A DNA stretch of 64,000 bases from Bacillus tuaregi (lineage in GTDB: Bacteria; Bacillota; Bacilli; Bacillales; Cytobacillaceae): contig NZ_LT629731.1 of NCBI RefSeq assembly GCF_900104575.1, positions 3,767,557-3,831,556 on the forward strand, in the 5' to 3' direction. Under the pieces are notes generated by a model. The model made no database searches. It was not told where the DNA came from and saw nothing but the letters and a program-made list of their open reading frames with translations. The number at the start of each line of letters is the position of its first letter. The stretch's first letter is position 1. Of the stretch, positions 16,438-25,313 are shown piece after piece. Position numbers and translations under genes: made by a program.

Positions 16438-18165
16438 CTACATCGGTACTTCCAAAACGATTCTTGTTCCCTTCTCTTTAACCGAATGGATAGATAGAAG
16501 GCCACCGACTGCTCTTGCTCTTTCTTCCATACTAAAGAGACCAACACCACGGGAAACCTCTTCAAGATTAAAGCCTTTTCCAAAATCCTCTATTACGACC
16601 CTTATTTCGTCATCTATTTCACGAATGATCACGTTGGCTTCATCCGTTTGAGCATATTTTCGAATATTCGTTAATGCTTCTTGAATAATGCGGTAAATCG
16701 TAATTTCTTTATTTGAACTTAATCTTGTTTGCAGATAGCAGTCAAAATGAACATTAATTTGACTGTATTCAGAATAGCGAACTAGATAGGAGCGAATGGC
16801 TGGAATTAAGCCAAGGTCATCTAATACAGATGGACGCAGTGCCCATGAAAGATCACGAAGCTCTTCTATAATCGCGGTTGCCTCCCCAAGCATCTGATCA
16901 ATTAGTGGATGACTTATTTCTGATTGGAGTCGGTTAATCGTTATTAAATGACTATATAGATTTTGTCCGATACCGTCGTGAAGTTCGCGGGATATTCGCT
17001 TCCGCTCTTCCTCCTGGACATCAATGATTTTCGTCATCATGTTCTGGAGCTCTTCCTCTGCAGTTTTTCGCTTCGTAATTTCATGACGTATGGCGAGATA
17101 CTGATAGGGTCTCCCCTTTCCATCAAGAAACGGAACAATTGTTGTATCCACCCAATAATAGCTGCCATCCTTAGCCCGATTTTTAACTTCTCCTCTCCAC
17201 ACTCTTCCCTTTGCAATGGTCTGCCACAGTTCTGCAAAAAACTCCTTCGAATGATAGCCTGAATTGATGAGACGATGATCATTCCCAATCAACTCATCCT
17301 TTGTATATTGAGAGACCCGACAAAACTGTTTATTCACATACGTAATAATGCCTCTTCGGTCTGTTTTAGCTACAATGGAAGAAGCATCCAGTGCAAATTC
17401 CAAATCCATCAGCTCATGGATGGATTTTTTCAGCTCCTCAACCACCCGTTTATAATCCGTAATTTCCTTGCGAATGGCCAAGTACTTATAAGGCCTTCCT
17501 GTCTCATCAAGAAAAGGGACAATCGTCGTATCTACCCAATAAAACGAACCATCTTTTGCTTTATTTTTTATTTCCCCTTGCCAAACCCTTCCATCTGAAA
17601 TCGTGCGCCAAAGCTCCTTCATAAACTCCTTTGAATGGAACCCAGAATTGATGATTCGATGGTCTTTTCCAATCAACTCCTCTTGTGAGAATTTAGAAAC
17701 CTCACAAAACTTTTTATTCACGTAAGTAATTTTCCCTTTACTGTCTGTGAAGGCAACAATCGTCGATTCATTGAGAGCATAGAATAAATCAACTAACTCA
17801 TATAAAGGATACGATTGTTGTTTGTTAAGTCTTGACCGATCTTTCACTACCTGAAAAGCTATTAAATAATAATGCTCTTCACTAAGAAAAAAGGAATTTA
17901 CTCGAGTGAATAAAGAAATCGAACGACCATCCCGATGCTGACCATACTGATGAATGATCATCCCCTCTTTTGTATTCTCAAGATCAGCTTCTGGTATAAG
18001 TTGACAAATCTCTATCCCGTTTAGTTCATGGTCTTGATAGCCAAAATAGACACAGGCCTGTGAATTCGCATATGCAATGACACCAGAGTCATTTACAAGA
18101 ATGGTAGCATCACTTGAACTAGAATCGTTCTTATTTTCCTTATTTAAAGGATTATTCCGGTCCAT
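16438..18165 (-). CDS. Triple-PAS sensor histidine kinase, NarL-type
   Basis: A 575-residue cytoplasmic kinase. PAS1 covers about residues 18-110; PAS2 (130-240) and PAS3 (258-366) are close copies sharing INSG[FY]HSKEF, RVW[QR]GE and DGS[FY]YWVDTTIVPFLD, evidence of an internal duplication. HisKA_3 follows with His in SRELHDGIGQ (near 396), then the ATPase with EALTNIRKYAQ and GVGLFSMEERA. No transmembrane segment is seen. It is the last gene of the nitrate cluster, two bases after the GAF protein gene, so it may read the nitrate state through that protein. PAS ligands are unknown. Confidence 0.9.
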   Translation of the reverse strand: MDRNNPLNKENKNDSSSSDATILVNDSGVIAYANSQACVYFGYQDHELNGIEICQLIPEADLENTKEGMIIHQYGQHRDGRSISLFTRVNSFFLSEEHYYLIAFQVVKDRSRLNKQQSYPLYELVDLFYALNESTIVAFTDSKGKITYVNKKFCEVSKFSQEELIGKDHRIINSGFHSKEFMKELWRTISDGRVWQGEIKNKAKDGSFYWVDTTIVPFLDETGRPYKYLAIRKEITDYKRVVEELKKSIHELMDLEFALDASSIVAKTDRRGIITYVNKQFCRVSQYTKDELIGNDHRLINSGYHSKEFFAELWQTIAKGRVWRGEVKNRAKDGSYYWVDTTIVPFLDGKGRPYQYLAIRHEITKRKTAEEELQNMMTKIIDVQEEERKRISRELHDGIGQNLYSHLITINRLQSEISHPLIDQMLGEATAIIEELRDLSWALRPSVLDDLGLIPAIRSYLVRYSEYSQINVHFDCYLQTRLSSNKEITIYRIIQEALTNIRKYAQTDEANVIIREIDDEIRVVIEDFGKGFNLEEVSRGVGLFSMEERARAVGGLLSIHSVKEKGTRIVLEVPM

Positions 18166-18166
18166 G

Positions 18167-18634
18167 TTATTTCCTCCTGTTGCTGTTTAACGTTTCCTCC
18201 AACCCCTTTGCGGCCAGTAATACTACTCGGTGTTCCTCCTCCGAAAAGGTTCTCTTTGTTCGATTCCCTACTAACAAAACACCTTTTGGAATTCCCTTTA
18301 TCTGAATCGGAACAGCATAAGCAGATAGAAGCCTCTCAGCAAGCATAATGGGATATTCAAGTGGCTTACCTATAATATGATTAGGAAAATCCTCTACGGT
18401 CATTGACCTTCCAGTAGATATGACTTTGCCGGCTATCCCTTTTCCGTAACGGACCGTAATTCTCATGTATTTATCATTACTGTTTCCAGCAGCGTAATGC
18501 CATTTAACATCCGGTCCATCGCTATTTTGGATGGCCACGCCAACAAAGTCACAGTTCAATGCAGCCAATACCTTTTCACAGCATGACTCGATATACCGGC
18601 ATGTACCGCCCTGATTGCACTCTTTATAATCCAT
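18167..18634 (-). CDS. NreA-like GAF-domain protein (probable nitrate receptor)
   Basis: A single GAF domain of 155 residues, the size of staphylococcal NreA, which binds nitrate and holds NreB inactive without it. Features: VLAALNCDFVGVAI, YGKGIAGKVI, the loop SAYAVPIQIKGIPKGVLLVG, and a C-terminal helix. The N-terminus has four cysteines in the first 20 residues (C6, C12, C18, C19), unusual for a plain nitrate sensor. It overlaps the regulator gene upstream by 11 bases and is followed directly by the triple-PAS kinase. Context with narK and a nitrate-reductase-like enzyme supports nitrate sensing. Confidence 0.75.
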   Translation of the reverse strand: MDYKECNQGGTCRYIESCCEKVLAALNCDFVGVAIQNSDGPDVKWHYAAGNSNDKYMRITVRYGKGIAGKVISTGRSMTVEDFPNHIIGKPLEYPIMLAERLLSAYAVPIQIKGIPKGVLLVGNRTKRTFSEEEHRVVLLAAKGLEETLNSNRRK

Positions 18635-19283
18635 AGCCTAATAACCCCTTTTTTAAAGCGAATGCCACAAGCTCTGGTCTTGTTTTCATTTGGAGCTTTT
18701 CCATTAGGTTCCCTTTGTGGGTTTCAACTGTCTTGACGCTGATAAACAACTGTTCAGCAATTTCTTTATTCGAAAATCCCTTAGCGATCAAGGTAAGAAC
18801 CTCTTTCTCTCGATCGGAAAGAAGATTAAACGTATCATTATTTCCTTGCTTCACACTTCCTAAATACTCCTCCATTAACCGTTTCGTTGCGTTAGGATGT
18901 AAATACGCATTACCTACTGATACAGAGCGAATGGCATGCAAAAGCTCCTCCTGTGGTGCACTTTTTAAAATACAGCCCGAAGCTCCAGCCTGAATGGCTC
19001 TGAATAAATATTCCTCATCGTCATGCATGGTTAGAATTAAGATAGCCATATCAGGTAGCAATTTTTTGAGCTCGGAAGTAGCCGATAAGCCGTCTTTCCC
19101 ATGAGGCATGCTTAAGTCCATTACCACTACATCCGGTTTTAGTTCAAGCGCCTGCTGGATTCCCTCATTACCTTCTGATGCTTCCCCGACAACTTCCATA
19201 TCATCATGATTATTTAACAGCATTTTCAGGCCCATTCTGACAACAGCATGATCATCGCATAATAAAATTTTAATCAAGCCCAA
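18624..19283 (-). CDS. NarL/NreC-like response regulator
   Basis: A 219-residue regulator with acidic residues in LLCDDHAVVRMG, the phosphoacceptor Asp in VVVMDLSMPHGKDG (near 56), and a LuxR-type helix-turn-helix in LSDREKEVLTLIAKGFSNKE and LFISVKTVETHKGN. In the staphylococcal NreABC system the regulator activates narGHJI and narT. Here it lies between a soluble kinase upstream and an NreA-like protein downstream, so the order is kinase-regulator-GAF-kinase. Confidence 0.92.
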   Translation of the reverse strand: MGLIKILLCDDHAVVRMGLKMLLNNHDDMEVVGEASEGNEGIQQALELKPDVVVMDLSMPHGKDGLSATSELKKLLPDMAILILTMHDDEEYLFRAIQAGASGCILKSAPQEELLHAIRSVSVGNAYLHPNATKRLMEEYLGSVKQGNNDTFNLLSDREKEVLTLIAKGFSNKEIAEQLFISVKTVETHKGNLMEKLQMKTRPELVAFALKKGLLGYGL

Positions 19284-19318
19284 TTCCCCCTCATTTAGAT
19301 TACCAATCTAAATACAAC

Positions 19319-19349
19319 AAGGGGATTGCGTTACGCAAGCCCCTTTTTT
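19319..19349. terminator. Hairpin between the soluble kinase and the response regulator
   Basis: AAGGGGATTGCG and CGCAAGCCCCTT pair around TTA with one mismatch. The run of T follows on the plus strand; on the minus strand, the direction of the genes, the stem is followed only by GTTGT. It may therefore weaken read-through or mark an RNA processing point rather than end transcription. Confidence 0.5.
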
Positions 19350-19359
19350 CATTATTCTA

Positions 19360-20004
19360 CTATAACGGTAGGGAAAACTCTATAGCAGTCCCGTCCTTGA
19401 CTTTAGATGATATGGAACAGCTTCCACCTATCAAATCCATTCTCTCAATCATGGATGCAAGGCCTGTGGACTGCTTCATAGCTGTTTCCACTTCAAACCC
19501 CTTGCCGAAATCGTGAATGGAAATAAATAATCCTTCTGTTTTCCAAGCAAATGTGATGCTTGCCTGAGTCGTATCAGCATGCATCGCAATATTATTCAAT
19601 GCCTCCTGACAGACTCGAAAAAGAGTGATTCTTTCTTTTTCCGGGAGATCCACTTCATCTCCTGAGACGTTAAATTCCACTTCAATACCGTAGGTTGACG
19701 TATACAGCTTTAAATAGGTTTTCATAGCTGAAAGCAGCCCAAGTGTCGTGAGAGTAGGAGGATGTAATTCAACAGCCAAAAGTCTTACTTCTTGAATGGT
19801 CTTTTCCATCAATTGAGTCATATCCTCCATATACCCTTTCATAGACTGGTCAACTGTTGTTTCAATTAGCTGCATACCTGTATAAAGACTATATAGAGTT
19901 TGACCCACTCCTTCATGAAGCTCAAGAGCAATTCGTTTAAGCTCCTGTTCCTGTGCTTGAATAATGTAGGAACTTACGGTATTCTTTGCCGGCTGTGGTT
20001 TCAT
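19360..20004 (-). CDS. Soluble histidine kinase without a sensor domain
   Basis: A 214-residue kinase with only the catalytic core: HisKA_3 at residues 15-80 with His in ALELHEGVGQ (near 30), and an ATPase domain with CQEALNNIAMHA, HDFGKGFEVE and TGLASMIERMDLIGG. No PAS, GAF or membrane part is present, so its input must come from a partner protein, most simply the NreA-like GAF protein two genes on. It follows narK by 53 bases on the same strand. Confidence 0.9.
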   Translation of the reverse strand: MKPQPAKNTVSSYIIQAQEQELKRIALELHEGVGQTLYSLYTGMQLIETTVDQSMKGYMEDMTQLMEKTIQEVRLLAVELHPPTLTTLGLLSAMKTYLKLYTSTYGIEVEFNVSGDEVDLPEKERITLFRVCQEALNNIAMHADTTQASITFAWKTEGLFISIHDFGKGFEVETAMKQSTGLASMIERMDLIGGSCSISSKVKDGTAIEFSLPL

Positions 20005-20056
20005 TCCATCCCTCCTTTCTCTAGCTACCTTCTATTCCAATAAAGCGGCATCATGT

Positions 20057-21280
20057 CTAGGCTCTTTTTACTCTATTATTAAGCACGTTTAATCTAGATT
20101 CTTTAGCTGAACTGTGCATTCCCTTTTTTGTTATAGCTATTTTTTCCTGGTAATACATCCAGATTACAAGTATTAAGCTAGCAAGCGCAACCTCTGATAA
20201 GGCCATAAAGCCAATTGCATAGTGGCCCGTTATATTAAATAATACTGACAATAGGATTGGCGGGAAAAAGCCTCCTAATCCACCCATCATGGAAACAATT
20301 CCATTCGCAATACCTGCTTGCTTTTGAAAATACATTGGCATTAATTTAAATATAACACCATTCCCTACTCCAGCACAAAAAGCGATGGTCAAGCAGCCTA
20401 CAGTATACCATGCAATGGATGGAGCCAATGATAGGATAATAGCTGAAATGGTATAGACCCCAAATGTGAACATGAGCAAAATTAATGAATGGAAACGGTC
20501 TGCCAGCCAGCCGCCCACTGGACGCATAACAGTAGCCACTGCAATAAATACAGCTGTTCTAATCCCCGCATCTACCTTTTCTAATTCAAAATTCGTAACA
20601 AGGAAGTTTGGTAAATAAACGGTAAAGGCAACGAAGGAACCGAATGTGATAAAGTAAAATAAGCTTAAAAGCCATAGCTTTTCATTTTTATAAATGCCTT
20701 TAATTTGTTCAACAAGTGAAGTTTTTACCTTTGGCTCCTTCCTATCCCCTAAGAAGAAGTTAGCTGCAATGAAGATTGCCAGAAGAACTAAGTAGAATTG
20801 TACGGTAGTAGTCCAGCCAAATTTCTCAGCAAGCATAGGTGCCGCAAATGTCGAGATAGCCGTTCCTATATTACCAGCACCATAAATACCGTTTACTAAC
20901 CCTAGACGTTCCTTTGGGTAATATTTCGGTAAAGATGTTACTCCGACAGAGAAAACTGCCCCTGCAATCCCAAGGAATAGTCCACCAATTAGGAGATCTG
21001 TCAGGGAGTCGGCAGCACTAATATAATAAACAGGAAATAATAGGAGGATAAAGCTGAGTAAGAACATTACTCTAGCCCCAACCTGGTTCGCATAGAACCC
21101 TAAAGGAACCCTCAGTACAGAACCTAATACGACAGGCAAAGCCGTGACAAGGGCAAGCTTACTTTCGGGAATCGCAATATCTTCTTTAATAAACGGCATT
21201 AATGAGGATAATAAAACCCAAATCATAAATCCGGCGATTAAGTTCATCGTTTGTAATGGAAGCTGGATTTTCTTAATCAT
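20057..21280 (-). CDS. narK: NarK-type nitrate/nitrite transporter (MFS)
   Basis: A 12-helix MFS protein of about 407 residues. Nitrate-porter signatures are visible: GAGNIGTAISTFAAPML in the N-terminal half and MGGLGGFFPPILLS in the C-terminal half, with motif A LADRFHS in the central loop region. It would import nitrate or exchange nitrate for nitrite at the cytoplasmic membrane. I prefer the ATG at 21280; a GTG nine bases earlier is also in frame. It overlaps or abuts the gene upstream and sits between reductase and sensor genes, which supports the nitrate assignment of the whole cluster. Confidence 0.9.
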   Translation of the reverse strand: MIKKIQLPLQTMNLIAGFMIWVLLSSLMPFIKEDIAIPESKLALVTALPVVLGSVLRVPLGFYANQVGARVMFLLSFILLLFPVYYISAADSLTDLLIGGLFLGIAGAVFSVGVTSLPKYYPKERLGLVNGIYGAGNIGTAISTFAAPMLAEKFGWTTTVQFYLVLLAIFIAANFFLGDRKEPKVKTSLVEQIKGIYKNEKLWLLSLFYFITFGSFVAFTVYLPNFLVTNFELEKVDAGIRTAVFIAVATVMRPVGGWLADRFHSLILLMFTFGVYTISAIILSLAPSIAWYTVGCLTIAFCAGVGNGVIFKLMPMYFQKQAGIANGIVSMMGGLGGFFPPILLSVLFNITGHYAIGFMALSEVALASLILVIWMYYQEKIAITKKGMHSSAKESRLNVLNNRVKRA

Positions 21281-21593
21281 TTTGTTCACGCTCTTTCTTT
21301 ATTACATAATATAATTCAGATTGTTGATCATAGGCAGTCCAGGCGTTATCAGCTAGTGAAACATTAGCTGTTAATGGAACCGCGAAAAATTGTCGAAGGT
21401 CAAAATAAATACGTAAATGAGTTTGATCCGGACATATTTCAAGCCTTTGAATTTCCTTCGGCACAAATGGAGCCTGCTCTTCACCCTCTTTATCCAGGAT
21501 GGCAACTATAACCTTTTTTGAAATGAACGATTGTAAATCTTCCATCTTAATATGTTCCACAGCTGCCGCATCCTCTCTTCGCAGGATATACAT
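21273..21593 (-). CDS. Unrecognised protein 1 of the nitrate cluster
   Basis: Up to 106 residues. The upstream ATG at 21593 overlaps the preceding gene by 47 bases; an internal ATG at 21545 (MEDLQSFISKKVIVAIL) would avoid the overlap but has a weak ribosome binding site. The predicted fold is alternating strands (KKVIVAILD; THLRIYFDLRQFFAVPL; SELYYVIKK). No motif, signal peptide or membrane segment is seen. Its position between the Rieske/small membrane genes and narK suggests an assembly or accessory role for the reductase, which is inference from position. Confidence 0.7.
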   Translation of the reverse strand: MYILRREDAAAVEHIKMEDLQSFISKKVIVAILDKEGEEQAPFVPKEIQRLEICPDQTHLRIYFDLRQFFAVPLTANVSLADNAWTAYDQQSELYYVIKKEREQND

Positions 21594-21858
21594 TCATCTG
21601 ATAGCCCTGCAAATACTGCCAGAATTCTTCATCTGCGTGCTCTTCAATAAACTCAATGGTTTCCTCTTCTGACTGCCATCTGCTCATACCTTTTACTTCA
21701 GCGACGACAATTTCAATTCCATCTTCTGTTTTTTCATCTAAGTACCAATTCAGACGAATATCTTTAAAAAGTTCTGTAAGCAATCGATCAATTTCAACTG
21801 CGAAATCTCCTGCTTTCTCTCTTACAAAACAAAAATCAAGGTATGTTTCACTGTTCAT
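21547..21858 (-). CDS. Unrecognised protein 2 of the nitrate cluster, C-terminal CxxC
   Basis: A 103-residue acidic protein starting MNSETYLDFCFVREKAG, ending in a flexible tail with two cysteines (KRGCGSCGTY). The ATG at 21858 has AAAGGCG eight to nine bases upstream; a start three codons earlier overlaps the preceding stop. The core looks alpha/beta (IEIVVAEVKGM, EEETIEFIEEHADEEFW). The terminal CGSCG could bind a metal or hold a disulfide, which is compatible with a maturation chaperone for the molybdenum enzyme, but I do not recognise the family. Confidence 0.72.
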   Translation of the reverse strand: MNSETYLDFCFVREKAGDFAVEIDRLLTELFKDIRLNWYLDEKTEDGIEIVVAEVKGMSRWQSEEETIEFIEEHADEEFWQYLQGYQMNVYPAKRGCGSCGTY

Positions 21859-21863
21859 AGGAT

Positions 21864-22055
21864 TCACGCCTTTGCATTTATCGTTTTTTTGTATACAAAT
21901 ATTGCAGTCGGGAAAAGAAAAATGTTTAATCCCCCAAAGATTAATGTATTAATATAGTTTTCATAATAATATTGATGAACCATGTACTGAGTAAAAATGA
22001 CATTCAGCATCAAAATGATGCATAGTACGGCTACACCCAAAACCCTAAGCTTCAT
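21864..22055 (-). CDS. Two-helix small membrane protein of the nitrate cluster
   Basis: 63 residues with two transmembrane helices (residues 4-22 and 38-56) and a polar linker rich in Tyr (VHQYYYENY). It overlaps the end of the Rieske gene by 11 bases. It could be a small subunit that anchors the Rieske protein or stabilises the cytochrome b, but it has no His pair suited to haem in the helices. Unrecognised. Confidence 0.7.
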   Translation of the reverse strand: MKLRVLGVAVLCIILMLNVIFTQYMVHQYYYENYINTLIFGGLNIFLFPTAIFVYKKTINAKA

Positions 22056-22572
22056 AACGTTTCACCCTCACCGCATAAACTGCTCCATTTTCAACCTTTA
22101 ACTGAATCTCAGGAAGAGGACGACGCGGAGGTCCTGCAATCGGAACGCCTGTCTCAACATCAAATTTACCATGGTGACAAGGACACAACATGACATTCTG
22201 TTCCTTTTTCCAAAACACTGGACAGCGAAGATGTGTACAGGCATTTTGATAGGCAACATATTTATTCTCTGCCAATCTGACTAATAGGGCATCATCATGT
22301 TCACCAGGGAAAGCAAACTCGACTGCTTCACCAACAGGAATGTCACTGATATCTGTAATCTTTTGATGCGGATATTCCTTATCGCCAAGCCCCATCAATT
22401 CCTTGGCAGCTACAGCTCCCCATGGAAGGGAGGAAACAGCAAATGCACCCGCTGCCCCCACTAGGGTTTTCATAAATCCGCGTCTATCTAGCTTTCTTTC
22501 ATTATTCCGCTCAATATTATGTGTATAATTATCCTCATTAAAGGGAATTTTATTATTTTTATCCGATGGCAT
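22045..22572 (-). CDS. Tat-exported Rieske iron-sulfur protein
   Basis: A 175-residue protein. Residues 27-50 carry a twin-arginine signal (DRRGFMKTLVGAAGAFAVS); residues 75-170 form a Rieske fold with the 2Fe-2S ligands in CTHLRCPV and CPCHHGKF, including the two extra cysteines that form the disulfide of high-potential Rieske proteins. It would fold in the cytoplasm and act on the outer face of the membrane, either anchored by its uncleaved signal or with the cytochrome b. A Rieske protein is an unusual partner for a nitrate-reductase-type molybdenum enzyme. Confidence 0.92.
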   Translation of the reverse strand: MPSDKNNKIPFNEDNYTHNIERNNERKLDRRGFMKTLVGAAGAFAVSSLPWGAVAAKELMGLGDKEYPHQKITDISDIPVGEAVEFAFPGEHDDALLVRLAENKYVAYQNACTHLRCPVFWKKEQNVMLCPCHHGKFDVETGVPIAGPPRRPLPEIQLKVENGAVYAVRVKRYEA

Positions 22573-22583
22573 CTGATTACCTC

Positions 22584-23144
22584 CTAGAACAGCTTTGTTG
22601 TACCCTGTAAAATACCAGGCAAATTGACTTTTACATTCGTTTCGCCTTCAAGATATGGCAGGCTTGTCACCCACATATCATTATCCAGGTTGAATTGTTG
22701 TTTCTTATTCTCAATCTCTTCATCTGTCAGCCATTGAAGCGTGTTGGTTGGGCAGACACTCGCACACATTGGCGGGATATTATCCTTTGTCCGGTCAATA
22801 CATAAATCACATTTATACATTAGGTTTTGCTCGGTATCGAACTTCGGTATGCCGTATGGACAGGCAATCGTACAGTTTTGACAGCCAATACATTTTTCCA
22901 CTAATGCGGATAGAACGGCACCTGTTTCGTGAATTTGGATTGCCTGGGCCGGACAGCTCCTTGCACATGCCGGGTTTACACAATGAAGGCACATAAGCGG
23001 CATCGTCTGTCGGTCCTTAAGAGGATTTACATCATATACATAGTTTCGATTCCGCTCTTCATGTCCACCGCACTGTGTACAGGCGGCTAGACAAGAACGA
23101 CAGCCGATACAATTTTCTAATTCGATATATAGCCTTTTTTGCAC
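22584..23144 (-). CDS. Four-cluster ferredoxin subunit (DmsB/NrfC type)
   Basis: A 186-residue electron-transfer subunit with cysteine groups for four 4Fe-4S clusters: CIGCRSCLAACTQC, CLHCVNPACARSCP, CIGCQNCTIACPYG, and CDLC with CASVCP. No signal peptide is seen. The GTG start at 23144 directly follows the stop of the molybdopterin subunit, with AAGAAGG upstream, so the two are co-translated. In this family such a subunit passes electrons between a membrane quinol site and the catalytic subunit. Confidence 0.92.
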   Translation of the reverse strand: MQKRLYIELENCIGCRSCLAACTQCGGHEERNRNYVYDVNPLKDRQTMPLMCLHCVNPACARSCPAQAIQIHETGAVLSALVEKCIGCQNCTIACPYGIPKFDTEQNLMYKCDLCIDRTKDNIPPMCASVCPTNTLQWLTDEEIENKKQQFNLDNDMWVTSLPYLEGETNVKVNLPGILQGTTKLF

Positions 23145-25313
23145 TTATAGCACCTTCTTTACTTCAACTTTTTCCAATTGAGCTGCACAAGCCTTAAACT
23201 CCGGCATCCGTGACATCGGGTCAAGCGCTGCAATGGTTAATAGATTAATAGATTGTTCGTGACCAAAATGATACGGAACAAAAACAGTATCTTTTCTAAT
23301 TGCTTCTGTTATTTTCACTTTATAAATAGCCTCGCCTCTTCTTGTAAACAAGCGGACCCTTTCTTCATGTTCCATATTATATTTTGCTGCTGTTTCAGGA
23401 TGCACCTCGACATATGGCTCCGGGCACATATCACGTAAGAACTGAATACGTCTTGTCTGATTCCCTGATAAATAATGATAAACAACACGACCTGTCGTTA
23501 AGCGAAGCGGATATTCCTCACAAGGCTCCTCTGCCGGCGGACGGTAAGGCAAAGCACAAATTTTCGCTTTTCCATCGGGATGGTAGAATTTTTTATCTAA
23601 GAACATATGAGGTGTTCCTTGATCATTTTCATCCTTACATGGCCAAAATACTCCATCTTGTTTATCGATTTTGTCCCAAGTAGCACCATAGTAATCCGCA
23701 TAGCCGCCTTTACTGGCTAATCTGAATTCATCAGCTACATCCTTTGCTGTTTTCAAGTGAGAGAAGTATTTTCCTCTTCCTAGACGTTCGGCAAGCTCTA
23801 CCTGCATTTGCCAATCCGGCTTTGATTCGCCGATTGGTTCCTGTGCTTTGTTAATTTTAATGATACGACCTTCTAAGTTTGTCACGGTTCCTTCGTCTTC
23901 TGACCAAGTAACAGATGGCAGGATGACATCGGCAAACTCTGCTGATTCCGATAAATAGAAGTCAGCACATACCATGAAATCCAAGCCTTTTAGTGCTTTT
24001 CGAACAAAGTTTAGATTTGGCGCAGATACGGCTGGATTTGAACATAACAGATACAAGCCGCGGATGGTTTTTTGTTCCATCAACTCAAACATCTCATAAG
24101 CTGATACCCCTGGCTGCGGCATTTCCTCTGGTGTTATGCCCCATACCTCACATACCTCTTCTACATGTTTTGGATTGGTAAGTTTACGATAGCCTGGTAA
24201 TAGGTCTGACTTTTGACCATGTTCTCGTCCGCCCTGTCCATTTCCTTGACCAGTAAAAGTCGCAACACCCGCTTTTGGACGTCCGATTTTACCAGTTACT
24301 AAAGCCATATTCGTATAGGCAGAAACATTATCAACACCCTTATGCTGCTGTTCAATACCGCGGGCAAACATCACGACAGCATTCGGAGCTTTTCCGTAAA
24401 TCTCTGCTGCACGGATGATTTTTTCCGGAGCAACGCCTGTAAGCTGACTCGTATATTCTGGAGTAAACTCTTTTACAAGCTCTTTTGTTTCTTCAAATCC
24501 GTTTGTATGGTTCGCAACAAACGCTTCGTCCGCATAACCATTTTGGATTAATAGATTTAAAATACCGTTCGCAAGTGCAAGATCTGTTCCCGGACGCAAA
24601 TCAAGGTGTACATCGGCTCTTCTTGCTAGCGCTGTTTCGCGGGGATCTGCAACAATGAGGTAGCCCCCTCTTTCCTGTACATGCCACACACGGAACATGG
24701 AAGTTGGATGACATTCTGCTGTGTTACTACCAGCAATGAATAAGCAATCTGTTTCATGAATATCTGTCCATGGTAATGTGGAACCTCTGTCCACACCAAA
24801 TGAACGAAGGAAGCCGCCGGCCGCACTTGACATACAGAATCGTCCATTATAATCGATATAACGTGTACCAAGTGCCACTCGGGCAAACTTGCCTGTTAAA
24901 TAACATTTTTCATTTGTCATTGATACACCGCTGAAAACAGACAGTGTATCTTTTCCATAGTTGTTTTGCAGCTCGGTAAACTTCTTCGCAATTAAATCAT
25001 ATGCTTCTTCCCAGCTTGCTTCACGAAAGCCCTCTTTCGTTCCTTTCAGCGAAGCATCATCACGAATAAGCGGTTTTAAAATACGATCATCATGGTTTGT
25101 CTGCTGGTAGGCTGTAACCCCTTTAGGACACATCTTTCCATGTGTTACAGGCCAGTCATAACGAGGTTCAACCCCGATAATTTTATTCGTTTTTGTATTT
25201 ACTCTTAAGTTCATCCCGCATTGCATCCCGCAATAGGAGCAATGCGTTTTGATTAAGGTTTCATTTGGATGTCTGACATTCTCTATTTCTCTAAAAAACT
25301 TATCCCTTTGCAT
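23145..25313 (-). CDS. Molybdopterin oxidoreductase, Nas/NarB-type nitrate reductase-like catalytic subunit
   Basis: A 722-residue Mo-bisMGD enzyme. The N-terminal 4Fe-4S ligands are C25, C28, C32 and C62 (HCSYCGMQCGMN, KMCPKG). A Cys at position 160 (NGRFCMSSAAGG) occupies the Mo-ligand place as in Nap, Nas and NarB, and AGSNTAECHPTS also matches that group. The molybdopterin-dinucleotide C-terminal domain begins near 600 (LRLTTGRVVYHY). There is no Tat signal, so it should be cytoplasmic, unlike Nap. It has AAGGAGG inside the upstream gene and overlaps it by 14 bases. Nitrate is the likely substrate because narK and NreA-like genes follow; formate or another oxyanion is possible. Confidence 0.9.
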   Translation of the reverse strand: MQRDKFFREIENVRHPNETLIKTHCSYCGMQCGMNLRVNTKTNKIIGVEPRYDWPVTHGKMCPKGVTAYQQTNHDDRILKPLIRDDASLKGTKEGFREASWEEAYDLIAKKFTELQNNYGKDTLSVFSGVSMTNEKCYLTGKFARVALGTRYIDYNGRFCMSSAAGGFLRSFGVDRGSTLPWTDIHETDCLFIAGSNTAECHPTSMFRVWHVQERGGYLIVADPRETALARRADVHLDLRPGTDLALANGILNLLIQNGYADEAFVANHTNGFEETKELVKEFTPEYTSQLTGVAPEKIIRAAEIYGKAPNAVVMFARGIEQQHKGVDNVSAYTNMALVTGKIGRPKAGVATFTGQGNGQGGREHGQKSDLLPGYRKLTNPKHVEEVCEVWGITPEEMPQPGVSAYEMFELMEQKTIRGLYLLCSNPAVSAPNLNFVRKALKGLDFMVCADFYLSESAEFADVILPSVTWSEDEGTVTNLEGRIIKINKAQEPIGESKPDWQMQVELAERLGRGKYFSHLKTAKDVADEFRLASKGGYADYYGATWDKIDKQDGVFWPCKDENDQGTPHMFLDKKFYHPDGKAKICALPYRPPAEEPCEEYPLRLTTGRVVYHYLSGNQTRRIQFLRDMCPEPYVEVHPETAAKYNMEHEERVRLFTRRGEAIYKVKITEAIRKDTVFVPYHFGHEQSINLLTIAALDPMSRMPEFKACAAQLEKVEVKKVL

